In this document: piece by piece, positions 17,831 through 26,891 of the stretch
Layout: the number at the start of each line of letters is the position of its first letter
How positions within the stretch are numbered: the first letter of the stretch is position 1
NCBI RefSeq assembly: GCF_900129275.1
Contig: NZ_FQUX01000001.1
Coordinates: 62,001 to 126,000, forward strand
Origin: Arenibacter palladensis
GTDB lineage: Bacteria > Bacteroidota > Bacteroidia > Flavobacteriales > Flavobacteriaceae
Reading direction: 5' to 3'
Length of the DNA: 64,000 nucleotides
Made by a program: the position numbers and the translations under genes
The notes under the pieces: model-generated
Told to the model about the DNA's origin: nothing
The model's input: the letters and a program-made list of their open reading frames with translations, nothing else
Databases searched by the model: none

Positions 17831-20539
17831 ATGAAATTTTTGATCTTAAATATGGAAAAATTCAGAAGTAGTCTATTATTATTGTTGTTTATGTTTAAAT
17901 CAAACGCACAAATTGCAGCGGTTGAAGTTGACAATGGTTCTGAGAGTAATCAGGTAACCGATATTGTAATAGTATTTAAAATGCATGTGGATATCGGGTA
18001 TACTGACTGGGCCGAAGGCGTATTGCAGAAATACACCGGAAGTATGCTTGATGAAACTTTACATTCTTTAGAGGTTACATCACATTTACCCAAAGAAGAA
18101 CAGTTTGTTTGGACCATACCGGGATGGCCCTTAAAGTACATGCTTGATAACTGTTCGGCAGATAAAAAAGCGCAACTAGAAGATGCAGTAGCAAGTGGAA
18201 GAATTGTTCCTCACGCGCTTCCCGTCACCTCCGAAACTGAGGCTAGCGATTTGGAAAATCTGGCACGGCGTCTGGGTACAACTTCTCAAATTAACGCAAG
18301 GTTTGGTCTGCCCGAAGCGCGAGATGCTAAACTTACCGATGTGCCAAGTCATTCTTATGTTTTGCCCACTTTGTTGAAAAACGCCGGAGTAGATTTTATC
18401 CATTTTGGCTGCAACTCTGGTTCAACATCACCCGACGTACCCAGACTTTTCTGGTGGCAAGGTCCCGATGGATCAAAATTATTGACTTTTTATTGGGCAG
18501 AGTATTATGGTTCAGGCATAATGCCCCCAAATGACTGGCCGTACAAAACATGGCTCGCTATGATTCATACCCACGAAAATACAGGTGCCCCATCGCCCGA
18601 ATATGTTGCTGAATTGTTAAAAGAGGCGAAAGAAAAAATGCCCAATGCAAACATAAAAATAGGGCGTCTTTCCGATTTTCATGATTTGCTGATGAAGGAA
18701 AATCCTGATTTGCCTGTGGTGAAAGGCGACATGCCCGATTCCTGGATTCACGGTTTTATGTCGAATCCCAGGGAAACCAAAATGGCGAAAAAATTACACA
18801 GAAAAGCTTATGATACCGAAATATTAAGCAGGCAAATGAATGTTTGGGGTATGAGTTCCGACTCTATTGAAGGCCATATAAAAAATGTAACCGAAAATAT
18901 AATGTTGTACGATGAACACACCTTTGGTGCGGCAATGTCGCACGGCAATCAACTGGGCTGGAAGTATGGAGATGAGTTTAAATTGAATAAGTCCTTAGGG
19001 CATTACGACTATATTGAAGAAACTTGGATTGAAAAAAGAAACCGGATACACAAAGCAGAGAAAATCGTTGCTCCGTTATTGCGTAAGCAGCTTAAACAAC
19101 TTGCCGCTTCAGTTAATGTTGAAGGGAAAAGAATAGTGGTATATAATCCTTTGCCATGGGAACGTGGCGGCAGAGTTCGGTTTTTTGGTGGTGTATATGG
19201 TAAAAACTTTAATATTTATGCTCTTAAAGACGCATTGACTGAGCAGATTATTCCTGTTTATGAGGACGGCAGCCTTTTCTCCTTTGATGTGGATGCTGTT
19301 CCGGCAGGAGGGTATAAATCTTTCATTCCAATAACGAAACCCATCGAAGTAGAAAAATCTGTTTTTATCGATGAAAAAAACAATACACTTGAAAACAATT
19401 TTTTTAAACTCAAAATAGACAAAAAGAAAGGCACTCTGGTATCCTTATACGACAAAAAAAACAAGCTTGAATTAGTAGCTGTTCACAGCGAATATGGGTT
19501 TGGAGGATATTTTATGGAACAGCCGGGTTTCGATAGAATCTCACATTATAACAAGGCCTATGTAAAACCAGGTAATGAGGGTTGGGCCAATCCGGAAATG
19601 ACCCGTCCTCCCTATGCTAAAAAGGGCGATGATGTATACTTTGGCACCTGCGAAAAGCTTACATTTCAGAATATAGGAAATGCAGTTCGAGCAACCGTTT
19701 GGGGGAAATTAAATGATAGCGATGAACAAAAGTATTTGGTGAGTTACACCCTCTACGAAAAACAACCATATGTTGAGGTAAACTGGGGTGTTGATGGCAA
19801 AAAGCCAAACTCAACGCCAGAAGCGGGATGGCTGTCCTTTCCTTTTAATGTAGAAAATCCAAATTATGGCGCGCTGCGCACAGGAGGAATCGTTGACCCA
19901 AATACCGATTTTGTTAAGAATACCAATTTCGATTATTTCTTCCTGAACACCTCTATGGCACTTTATGGTAAGAAAGGAAATGGTGTTGCTCTTAATTGCC
20001 CTGAGTCGCCGGCTGTTAGTATTGACGAACCTGGTTTGTGGAGGTTTACAGGAGAAAAGAAGTTTAGAAGCGGAAATGTTTTTGTAAACCTATACAACAA
20101 CCAGTGGGGAACAAATTTTACCGAATGGATCGAAGGTTCATTCTCATCAAAAATGTATATCTGGGGCTATGATAAATATAATTCAGCCACTACCCTGATT
20201 ACGCCAACAGAAGATACCAGAACCCCATTAATGGGAGTGTTTTTTGAGGGACAGGCTGGCGAACACCCTTTGAGTCAAGAAGGTATTAGCATAAACCGAA
20301 GTGGAGTACTGCTAACAGCCTTTTTTAACAACGAAGAAGGCACGGTACTTCGCTTATGGGAACAGGCAGGTGAAAATGGCAAGTGCACCGTAAAACTGCC
20401 AACGAACAGCGGATTTAAACGTGCTTATCCATCCGATTTAAGAAATAATACCTTGGATGGTTTAGGAATTGAAATTGTTAACGATTCATTTAGCATATAC
20501 CTTAAAAAGAATCAGCCCGTAACTTTTATTTTAAAATGA
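17831..20539 (+). CDS. Secreted GH38-like glycosidase (DUF5054 type)
   Basis: The ATG at 17831 is used; the frame also opens with TTG at 17822, and an ATG at 17852 gives a cleaner signal peptide (MEKFRSSLLLLLFMFKSNAQ). The N-terminal catalytic domain has the GH38 zinc motif HVDIGYTDW and a candidate nucleophile Asp in LTDVPSHSYVLP; further GH38-like segments are MPDSWIHGFMSNPRE and YDEHTFGAAMSHGNQ. The C-terminal half is beta-rich. GH38 enzymes are zinc-dependent retaining alpha-mannosidases, but the DUF5054 branch is not well characterised, so the linkage and sugar are uncertain. First gene of the rightward operon. Confidence 0.8.
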   Translation: MKFLILNMEKFRSSLLLLLFMFKSNAQIAAVEVDNGSESNQVTDIVIVFKMHVDIGYTDWAEGVLQKYTGSMLDETLHSLEVTSHLPKEEQFVWTIPGWPLKYMLDNCSADKKAQLEDAVASGRIVPHALPVTSETEASDLENLARRLGTTSQINARFGLPEARDAKLTDVPSHSYVLPTLLKNAGVDFIHFGCNSGSTSPDVPRLFWWQGPDGSKLLTFYWAEYYGSGIMPPNDWPYKTWLAMIHTHENTGAPSPEYVAELLKEAKEKMPNANIKIGRLSDFHDLLMKENPDLPVVKGDMPDSWIHGFMSNPRETKMAKKLHRKAYDTEILSRQMNVWGMSSDSIEGHIKNVTENIMLYDEHTFGAAMSHGNQLGWKYGDEFKLNKSLGHYDYIEETWIEKRNRIHKAEKIVAPLLRKQLKQLAASVNVEGKRIVVYNPLPWERGGRVRFFGGVYGKNFNIYALKDALTEQIIPVYEDGSLFSFDVDAVPAGGYKSFIPITKPIEVEKSVFIDEKNNTLENNFFKLKIDKKKGTLVSLYDKKNKLELVAVHSEYGFGGYFMEQPGFDRISHYNKAYVKPGNEGWANPEMTRPPYAKKGDDVYFGTCEKLTFQNIGNAVRATVWGKLNDSDEQKYLVSYTLYEKQPYVEVNWGVDGKKPNSTPEAGWLSFPFNVENPNYGALRTGGIVDPNTDFVKNTNFDYFFLNTSMALYGKKGNGVALNCPESPAVSIDEPGLWRFTGEKKFRSGNVFVNLYNNQWGTNFTEWIEGSFSSKMYIWGYDKYNSATTLITPTEDTRTPLMGVFFEGQAGEHPLSQEGISINRSGVLLTAFFNNEEGTVLRLWEQAGENGKCTVKLPTNSGFKRAYPSDLRNNTLDGLGIEIVNDSFSIYLKKNQPVTFILK

Positions 20540-20837
20540 TGAGAACAATGTATATTTCTAAAGTGAGGTTTAAAATAATGATTCTTTTTCCTTGTGCGTT
20601 TCTGCTTTTGAGCCATTAACGGCCCAACAACCAACAATTTCAGCTATAAGCCCAACCCCTTTCTTCCCTAAGCAAGAAACTGATAAGGCTCTTAAGCAAA
20701 TTACAAAAATGAAGGTTGAGAAACTTGGCACAAATATCCATCATTATAAATTACCAAAATCAGAATTAACTGACCAAAATGGTATTGTAAGAATTTCTGA
20801 GTTGAACTTGATGGGACCGGTTAAGGATAAGTTGTAA
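20537..20837 (+). pseudogene. Frameshifted remnant of a secreted protein
   Basis: From overlapping ATGs at 20537 a signal-peptide-like frame reads MMRTMYISKVRFKIMILFPCAFLLLSH and stops. A shift of frame just before that stop continues as LTAQQPTISAISPTPFFP...GPVKDKL and ends at 20837. Together they look like a signal peptide joined to the start of a secreted protein that is broken and truncated. I do not recognise the family. It overlaps the last bases of the GH38 gene, which suggests it was once translated in the operon. Confidence 0.5.
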
Positions 20838-20867
20838 ACAAGAATTTATCATCAGAGAAAAATAAAA

Positions 20868-22016
20868 ATGACACTATTAAAAGGAATAGCATGGGATCAC
20901 CCGCGAGGATATGAACCCCTAATTGCGGCGTCAAACGAATTCACCAAAAAGAATTCTATGGTTTCGATTACTTGGGATGTACGTTCGCTAAAAGAATTTG
21001 GCGATATGCCCATTGAGAATTTAATTGAATCCTATGACTTGATTACAATAGACCATCCCTATATGGGGCAAGCTGACAACAAAGGACTTTTAGTTAATCT
21101 CGAAGAATATATTTCCAAGGATAGATTAAGAGTTTTGCAAGAACAATCTTTAGGAGACTGTTTCAATTCTTATCAATACAATGGACATCTATATGCCTTA
21201 CCCATAGATGCTGCAGCCCAAGTGGCGGCTTACCGTAAGGATATCATATGGGAATTGGGTTTGAACTTACCATCGACTTACAAAGACCTTAAAACTTTTT
21301 ATGGTAAAGTTCCCAATGGTTTCTCGGTGGCATGGGCCTTGTGCCCAACCGATTTATGGTGCTCCTTTTTAACACTTTGTGCCCAAAACAGGGGTGCTGG
21401 TTTTATTGAGAACAGGGTTTTCAATAAGGAAGTGGGAAGCATGGTGTTAGATGAGATAAAGCATCATCTTGATTTTCTTCATCCGGAATCCATACACTGG
21501 AATCCCATCCAAGTTCTGGATATAATGGGAAACGGGGAGAACATACTCTATTGTCCATATTTGTTTGGTTATTCCAACTATTCCCGCGAAGGGTATACGA
21601 AAAACATAGTACATTTTACCGATAGTCCAGTTGGTGAACAAAAAAATATTTCAACATTACTTGGTGGTGTCGGGTTGGCGGTATCTTCGAAATCCAATTA
21701 TCCGGATATAGCGACCAATTTTGTGGAATTTGTTGCAGGATCTGAAATACAAGTAGGAGTATTTACATTAAATGGCGGACAACCCGGAAATTTGATTGCT
21801 TGGCAGAATGAGAATAACAATGTTTTGTGCAATAATTTCTTCAAGGACACCCTTTCAACTATAGAAAAAGCATACGTTAGACCAAAACATCATGGATGGA
21901 ACGAATTTCAGGATCAAGGATGCTTTTTATTGCATGAGGGCATCCTAAAAAATAGGCCTTCGCATAAAATTATGAATGATTTGAACGAACTATACAAATC
22001 AATCTATTGCCTGTAG
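20868..22016 (+). CDS. Family 1 extracellular solute-binding-like protein lacking a signal peptide
   Basis: 382 residues. The sequence has the layout of sugar-binding proteins of ABC importers: ITWDVRSLKEFGDMP, YDLITIDHPYMGQAD, LYALPIDAAAQVAAYRKDI, and a closing-lobe GGVGLAVSSKSNYPDIA. The first residues MTLLKGIAWDHPRGYEPLI belong to the fold itself and include no signal peptide; no better upstream start exists between 20838 and 20868. No ABC permease or ATPase gene is nearby; uptake seems to rely on the MFS gene at 25514. It may be a cytoplasmic sugar- or sugar-acid-binding protein. Function unknown. Confidence 0.7.
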   Translation: MTLLKGIAWDHPRGYEPLIAASNEFTKKNSMVSITWDVRSLKEFGDMPIENLIESYDLITIDHPYMGQADNKGLLVNLEEYISKDRLRVLQEQSLGDCFNSYQYNGHLYALPIDAAAQVAAYRKDIIWELGLNLPSTYKDLKTFYGKVPNGFSVAWALCPTDLWCSFLTLCAQNRGAGFIENRVFNKEVGSMVLDEIKHHLDFLHPESIHWNPIQVLDIMGNGENILYCPYLFGYSNYSREGYTKNIVHFTDSPVGEQKNISTLLGGVGLAVSSKSNYPDIATNFVEFVAGSEIQVGVFTLNGGQPGNLIAWQNENNNVLCNNFFKDTLSTIEKAYVRPKHHGWNEFQDQGCFLLHEGILKNRPSHKIMNDLNELYKSIYCL

Positions 22017-22125
22017 GCCGAAGTAGAAGTCCATTGGAAAATATATGCTTTTAACCGATTTAACAGCTCGCATATAAATTTTAGAACAACGAATAGAGAA
22101 ATAAATATTAAAGACTCTCAATGAT

Positions 22126-24309
22126 ATGAAAAAATGTAAATTGTCAATATTAGCTTTAATTGCTTTGATTTGTGCAAATCAACAGGTATCAGCACAGACT
22201 ATACCAACTCCTGCAGAGCCAGAATACTACGCCATGAACAGCCAGCAAATGACCTTTGATGACTACCAGACCTTGCTCATCAACTATCGTGGTTTTATAA
22301 GTCCAAGACAGTATAGCGTCACCCAGTTCACGAATGTGAACTTCTTGCCCATACAGTCCGAGTTCTACCATTTTAACCTAAACTTTCACGACAAGGCTAC
22401 CGGACGATTAATCGAGGATGATGTTCCTGTTAAGTGGAAATCATGGATAGATGACCGCGGAAGTTATGATCCACTTGGCTCCAACTTCAGACCAAATTCT
22501 CCTTCCATCGTGGTCACACAAGACGAAAATTGGCAACCCAATTCCAGTCATAGGACAGGGACATTTCACAAAGAATACGACCAAAAATGGGTAAGTTTCG
22601 CGTTGGAAAGCTGGACGAATGTCTCATACAGTGACGATGAGGTATTTGTTAAATTAATTCTGACCAATAGAAATTCAAAGGATTTAGACATGACGCTGGA
22701 ACCCAACCAGGTTGCCGAGCAAATTGTAGTTAGTGGTAAAGAGACTGCGACTGAAGTTAACAAAATAGACAATTTCACTATTGGAAGTAAAGGGGCACGT
22801 GCCCGTGTATCATCCAATATAGAAACTGTCAGCGATAAAGGATTTGAAATAAGTATAAAGCCAGGTGAATCCAAAACCTACTATTTCGCTATTAAATTTT
22901 ACCAAACGGACCAACCTGATCCAGCAATAGTTCAGACAGACATTCTGAAACGTATGGAAGCTGCTGATAAAAAGACCCGGGAAATGCTTTCCTGGGCCTA
23001 CTCCAAGCTACCCCAACTTAAAAGTTCCAATAAGCAATTGGAAGAATATTACTATCGCTGTATGCTGTCGGTTTTAATGAGCCGTTATGAAAACCCCAAT
23101 TACATTTCCGATGTATTTTGGGCAGTAGGCACATGGCCTTATACTATTAGTTGGGATACCTCCTATGCTTCCGATGTTATTGCCATGCTAGATTCTGAAA
23201 GCCTAAAACAAGCCATTTTAACCGATTTTAAAGAAGTGCAGTTAAAAAGAACTTATGTGGGATGGAATGGCGCCAAATGGGACAATCTTTACATTCAAGA
23301 ACCATTTGCACTTCAAATAATGATAGAGGCTTACATTCGCCATACCAATGATTATTCAATTTTTGATGAAATGGCGGCAGGTCTTTCCGTTTGGGAATGG
23401 ATGCAGCGATGGGTAACCGAACTTCAAACCAATTATACCAACAAACTTGGTCTAATCGATGTGGGCTACAATACTGAAAAGATTATTGAAATACGGACCG
23501 ATGGGTACAACCACGCCATTCCTATAACCAACACCTTGACCATTGATCTATTGTACACTATGTCCGATTGGGCGCAAAAAAGAAATGAGAAAAAACTAAG
23601 TCAGACTTATGTAAAGGATGCCGAAAAATTGAATTCCTTGGTCAACAAATATATGTGGAATGAGAAGGAAGGATGGTTCGACAACCTTTATCCCGATGGA
23701 ACAAAGGGAACCATTTGGACGTTTCATCTTTTTGATTTGTTAGGTGCGGATTATTTACCTGATTACCAAATAAATAGGTTGATCAGTCACCTCCAGGAAG
23801 GCGTATTTTTAGGGAAATTCGGGGTGTATTCCATAGCTCCAAAAGACAAAGTCCATTGGGACATGATTGATTCTGATTGGGGCGGTGGTGGCCAATATTT
23901 AGGATTACCCGGTAGGGCTTCAAAATACCTTTATCAACAAGGGTTTGCCGGAAAGGGCTGGGATGTCCTCAAAAGACACATAAGGTCTATTGATCATTTC
24001 CCATATTTGCCACAAAATGCGCGAACTGATAGACCTGAACAAGACCGTTCATCAATGCCATTAGAGATTTCGGCTGGTGCCGGAATGGAAGCTATTATAT
24101 TCGGAACCTTCGGTGTAAAAATGGAAGACAATACTATAACGTTCCAACCTATCAATAATGAGGACATAGGTACAGCTCAAATGAAAAACATTTTGTACCG
24201 AGGAAAAAACTACGGAGTTAAACTTGAAAAAAAGACTTTTTCGGTATACGAGAATGACACCCTAATTGAAACTAAATTCTACGGGGAATCGGTAATCATT
24301 AACCTTTAA
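22126..24309 (+). CDS. Secreted (alpha/alpha)6 glycosidase (GH63/MGH1-like)
   Basis: 727 residues with a signal peptide (MKKCKLSILALIALICANQQVSAQ). A beta-rich N-terminal domain (about 30-270) precedes an (alpha/alpha)6 barrel: YYRCMLSVLMSRYENPNY, FWAVGTWPYTISWDTSYASD, GYNHAIPITNTLTIDLLY, DWGGGGQYLGLPGR and a terminal SMPLEISAGAGMEAIIFGTFG. The features fit inverting glycosidases of the GH63/GH37/GH15-like clan, which include glucosidases and mannosylglycerate hydrolases. The exact activity cannot be read. It lies between the solute-binding-like gene and the second UxuA-like gene in one operon. Confidence 0.7.
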   Translation: MKKCKLSILALIALICANQQVSAQTIPTPAEPEYYAMNSQQMTFDDYQTLLINYRGFISPRQYSVTQFTNVNFLPIQSEFYHFNLNFHDKATGRLIEDDVPVKWKSWIDDRGSYDPLGSNFRPNSPSIVVTQDENWQPNSSHRTGTFHKEYDQKWVSFALESWTNVSYSDDEVFVKLILTNRNSKDLDMTLEPNQVAEQIVVSGKETATEVNKIDNFTIGSKGARARVSSNIETVSDKGFEISIKPGESKTYYFAIKFYQTDQPDPAIVQTDILKRMEAADKKTREMLSWAYSKLPQLKSSNKQLEEYYYRCMLSVLMSRYENPNYISDVFWAVGTWPYTISWDTSYASDVIAMLDSESLKQAILTDFKEVQLKRTYVGWNGAKWDNLYIQEPFALQIMIEAYIRHTNDYSIFDEMAAGLSVWEWMQRWVTELQTNYTNKLGLIDVGYNTEKIIEIRTDGYNHAIPITNTLTIDLLYTMSDWAQKRNEKKLSQTYVKDAEKLNSLVNKYMWNEKEGWFDNLYPDGTKGTIWTFHLFDLLGADYLPDYQINRLISHLQEGVFLGKFGVYSIAPKDKVHWDMIDSDWGGGGQYLGLPGRASKYLYQQGFAGKGWDVLKRHIRSIDHFPYLPQNARTDRPEQDRSSMPLEISAGAGMEAIIFGTFGVKMEDNTITFQPINNEDIGTAQMKNILYRGKNYGVKLEKKTFSVYENDTLIETKFYGESVIINL

Positions 24310-24358
24310 CTCTATAATTTAACAATTATAATAATATTATAAACATCAGAAACTATCA

Positions 24359-25396
24359 ATGAAAAGACTTATTAAAACAGAAAAATGGGCAAACTTACCA
24401 ATGCGCCCTGGGTTTGGTTCATTTATGCACCCTACCGAAGAGAAGCTTACGCTGATTAAGCAATTAGGCGTGGATGATATCATTTTAAACATGTACAGAA
24501 ATAACCTTATTGACACCAACTTTGATTCCTTACCCCTACCCGGGGACTATCAATGGGAATATAAAGATATGCTCATGCTCCGTAATACGGTGGAAAATGC
24601 AGGTATTAGATTATTGGCATTGGAAAATATGCCATGGACCTTCTATGATAAAATAATGACAGGTCAACCAGGTAGGGAAGAACAATTGAAACACGTTCAG
24701 GAAACCATTTCTAACATGGGCAGTGCTGGCATACCGGTATTGGGTTATGCATGGACTCCAACAGGTGTATGGCGATCATCCACGACTTATAGAATTAGAG
24801 GAGGGGCACAAGCTATGAGTGTAAATCTTGAAGATTTTAAGAATGCACCACTATCCCATGGCCGTGTTTTTTCAGAGGAAGAAATGTGGGATTACTATCA
24901 GTATTTTCTAGAAGGAGTGTTGCCTGTTGCAGAAGAGGCCGGTGTCACCTTGGCACTTCACCCAAACGATCCACCTGTACCAAGTTTGGCTGGGGTACCT
25001 CAATTGTTCCGGAGTTTTGAGGCCTACAAGAAGGCTATGGAATTGGTAAAAAGTGATAATCACGGCCTGCAATACTGTTTAGGTAATTTTTCTGAAATGG
25101 GAGAGGATATTAACGCGGTAACAGAATATTTTGGAAAGCAGGACAAGTTAGTATATGTACATTTTCAAACAGTTTCCAATTCTCTGGTCAATAACGATAA
25201 ATTTAACGAGGTCTTCGTTGATATGCCGGGGTATTATGACCCCGTATCTATACTCAAGAAGTTTAAAGAAGTTGGTTTTCAAGGAATGATTATGCCTGGA
25301 CATGTGCCTAAAATTATAGGAGATGGTTCTTGGGAAGAAAGAGGCAGATCTTTTACTATTGGTTATATCAAGGGTATTATGGCTGCATTGGATTAA
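24359..25396 (+). CDS. Second mannonate dehydratase-like protein (UxuA family), divergent metal site
   Basis: 345 residues, TIM barrel, homologous to the protein at 15361-16431 (shared NMGSAGIPVLGY, ALHPNDPPVPSLAG, YCLGNFSEM, VYVHFQ). The PDHAP motif of the first copy, where the Asp usually belongs to the metal site, reads PGHVP here, and the IHIRN motif reads VHFQT. It is therefore likely to differ in activity: another substrate, an epimerase/isomerase-like role, or loss of dehydration. It lies 49 bp after the glycosidase and 117 bp before the MFS gene. Confidence 0.7.
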   Translation: MKRLIKTEKWANLPMRPGFGSFMHPTEEKLTLIKQLGVDDIILNMYRNNLIDTNFDSLPLPGDYQWEYKDMLMLRNTVENAGIRLLALENMPWTFYDKIMTGQPGREEQLKHVQETISNMGSAGIPVLGYAWTPTGVWRSSTTYRIRGGAQAMSVNLEDFKNAPLSHGRVFSEEEMWDYYQYFLEGVLPVAEEAGVTLALHPNDPPVPSLAGVPQLFRSFEAYKKAMELVKSDNHGLQYCLGNFSEMGEDINAVTEYFGKQDKLVYVHFQTVSNSLVNNDKFNEVFVDMPGYYDPVSILKKFKEVGFQGMIMPGHVPKIIGDGSWEERGRSFTIGYIKGIMAALD

Positions 25397-25513
25397 GACC
25401 TTAAATTGTTTCCTCTACTCATAAAAATATGATTCTAGAGACAAAGTACAATTGCAATGAAGAAATAAGAATATATCTTGGAACAGATAAGTACCAAACG
25501 AATACGTTAACAA

Positions 25514-26890
25514 ATGAAAAGTAATGTGAATTTTTTGGCTTTAATCGCTGCGCTAGGTGGTTTTCTTTTTGGTTATGATACAGCAATAATATCTGGAACC
25601 ATTGGTTTTGTGAAGACCCAATTTAACCTGAGTACGGTAATGGAAGGTTGGTATGTTAGTTCCGCACTTATAGGTACAATATTTGGCGTTTTAGTAGCTG
25701 GGATAGTTAGTGATAAATATGGTCGAAAGAATATGCTTATAGCATCCGGACTATTTTTTGCAGCTTCTGCCATTGGATGCACGCTATCCACTTCCTTTGA
25801 CAACTTAGTTATATATAGACTCCTTGGAGGAATTGGAGTGGGGGTTGCATCCATGTTATCCCCACTCTATATTTCTGAAATTGCACCAGCAAAAAACCGC
25901 GGTAAATTGGTTGCATTGTATCAGTTGGCAATAACCTTAGGTATCTTGTTCGCCTATTTTGCCAATGCTTATTTATTGTCTGTTTCAACTTCAGACAGTT
26001 TTACCAAAACAAGTGGATTGGGGCATAAAATATTTGTTACTGAAGTATGGCGGTCCATGCTAGGCAGCGAAATTATACCAGCTGCTGTTTTTCTTTTGCT
26101 ATTACTCACCATCCCGAAAAGCCCAAGGTGGCTCGCGACTAAAGGAAAAACGGTACTCGCTAAAAATATCTTACTCCGGTTTATGACAGAGGATGAAGCG
26201 GATAGCGAAATTAAAAATGTTGAAGAAGTACTTTCAAGAAAATCTAGCGGTATTAACTCGGTTTTTTCCGGCCCCTTTAGGCTGGCAATGATTATAGGAA
26301 TTTCATTGGCTGCTTTAAGTCAACTTAGCGGTATCAATGCTATAATTTATTACGGTCCAAAAATTCTTGAGGAAGGTGGTCTGCAGTTAGGTGAAGCATT
26401 AGGAAGTCAAGTACTCATTGGTTTCGTTAACGTATTGTTTACTTTTATTGCACTTTGGAAAGTAGATGATATTGGAAGAAAACCATTGCTGATATGTGGG
26501 ATAATAGGAATACTGATTTCATTAATAGCAGTAGGAGTATTATTTTATTTTGATGTAAACAACACGTATTTATTAATGACATTTATACTTGCTTTTCTTG
26601 CCTGCTTTTCCTTTTCTTTTGGCCCAGTCTTATGGGTTTTACTTTCCGAAATATACCCACTGAAGATTCGTGGAGCAGCAATGTCCATAGCTACTATGGC
26701 GGTTTGGGTCGGAGCCACGTTTATAGGTCAAATGACTCCATGGCTTTTGGAAAACCTTAAGCCACATGGCACATTTTGGTTATTTGCTGCATTTATGGTT
26801 CCAGCACTTTTTATGGTCATAAGGATACTACCAGAAACAAAAGGAAAAACTTTAGAGGAAATTGAAAATTATTGGTTAAAAAGAAATTAA
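25514..26890 (+). CDS. MFS sugar porter (XylE/GLUT family)
   Basis: 458 residues, 12 predicted membrane segments. Sugar-porter signatures: GGFLFGYDTAIISG in helix 1, DKYGRKN between helices 2 and 3, YRLLGGIGVGVASMLSPLYISEIAPAKNRG after helix 4, QLSGINAIIYYGPKI in helix 7, and PETKGKTLEEIE at the end. It would bring the monosaccharide released in the periplasm into the cytoplasm by proton symport. The stop is 1 bp before the SDR start, so transporter and dehydrogenase are translationally coupled, which supports a role in the first steps of the same pathway. Confidence 0.9.
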   Translation: MKSNVNFLALIAALGGFLFGYDTAIISGTIGFVKTQFNLSTVMEGWYVSSALIGTIFGVLVAGIVSDKYGRKNMLIASGLFFAASAIGCTLSTSFDNLVIYRLLGGIGVGVASMLSPLYISEIAPAKNRGKLVALYQLAITLGILFAYFANAYLLSVSTSDSFTKTSGLGHKIFVTEVWRSMLGSEIIPAAVFLLLLLTIPKSPRWLATKGKTVLAKNILLRFMTEDEADSEIKNVEEVLSRKSSGINSVFSGPFRLAMIIGISLAALSQLSGINAIIYYGPKILEEGGLQLGEALGSQVLIGFVNVLFTFIALWKVDDIGRKPLLICGIIGILISLIAVGVLFYFDVNNTYLLMTFILAFLACFSFSFGPVLWVLLSEIYPLKIRGAAMSIATMAVWVGATFIGQMTPWLLENLKPHGTFWLFAAFMVPALFMVIRILPETKGKTLEEIENYWLKRN

Positions 26891-26891
26891 A

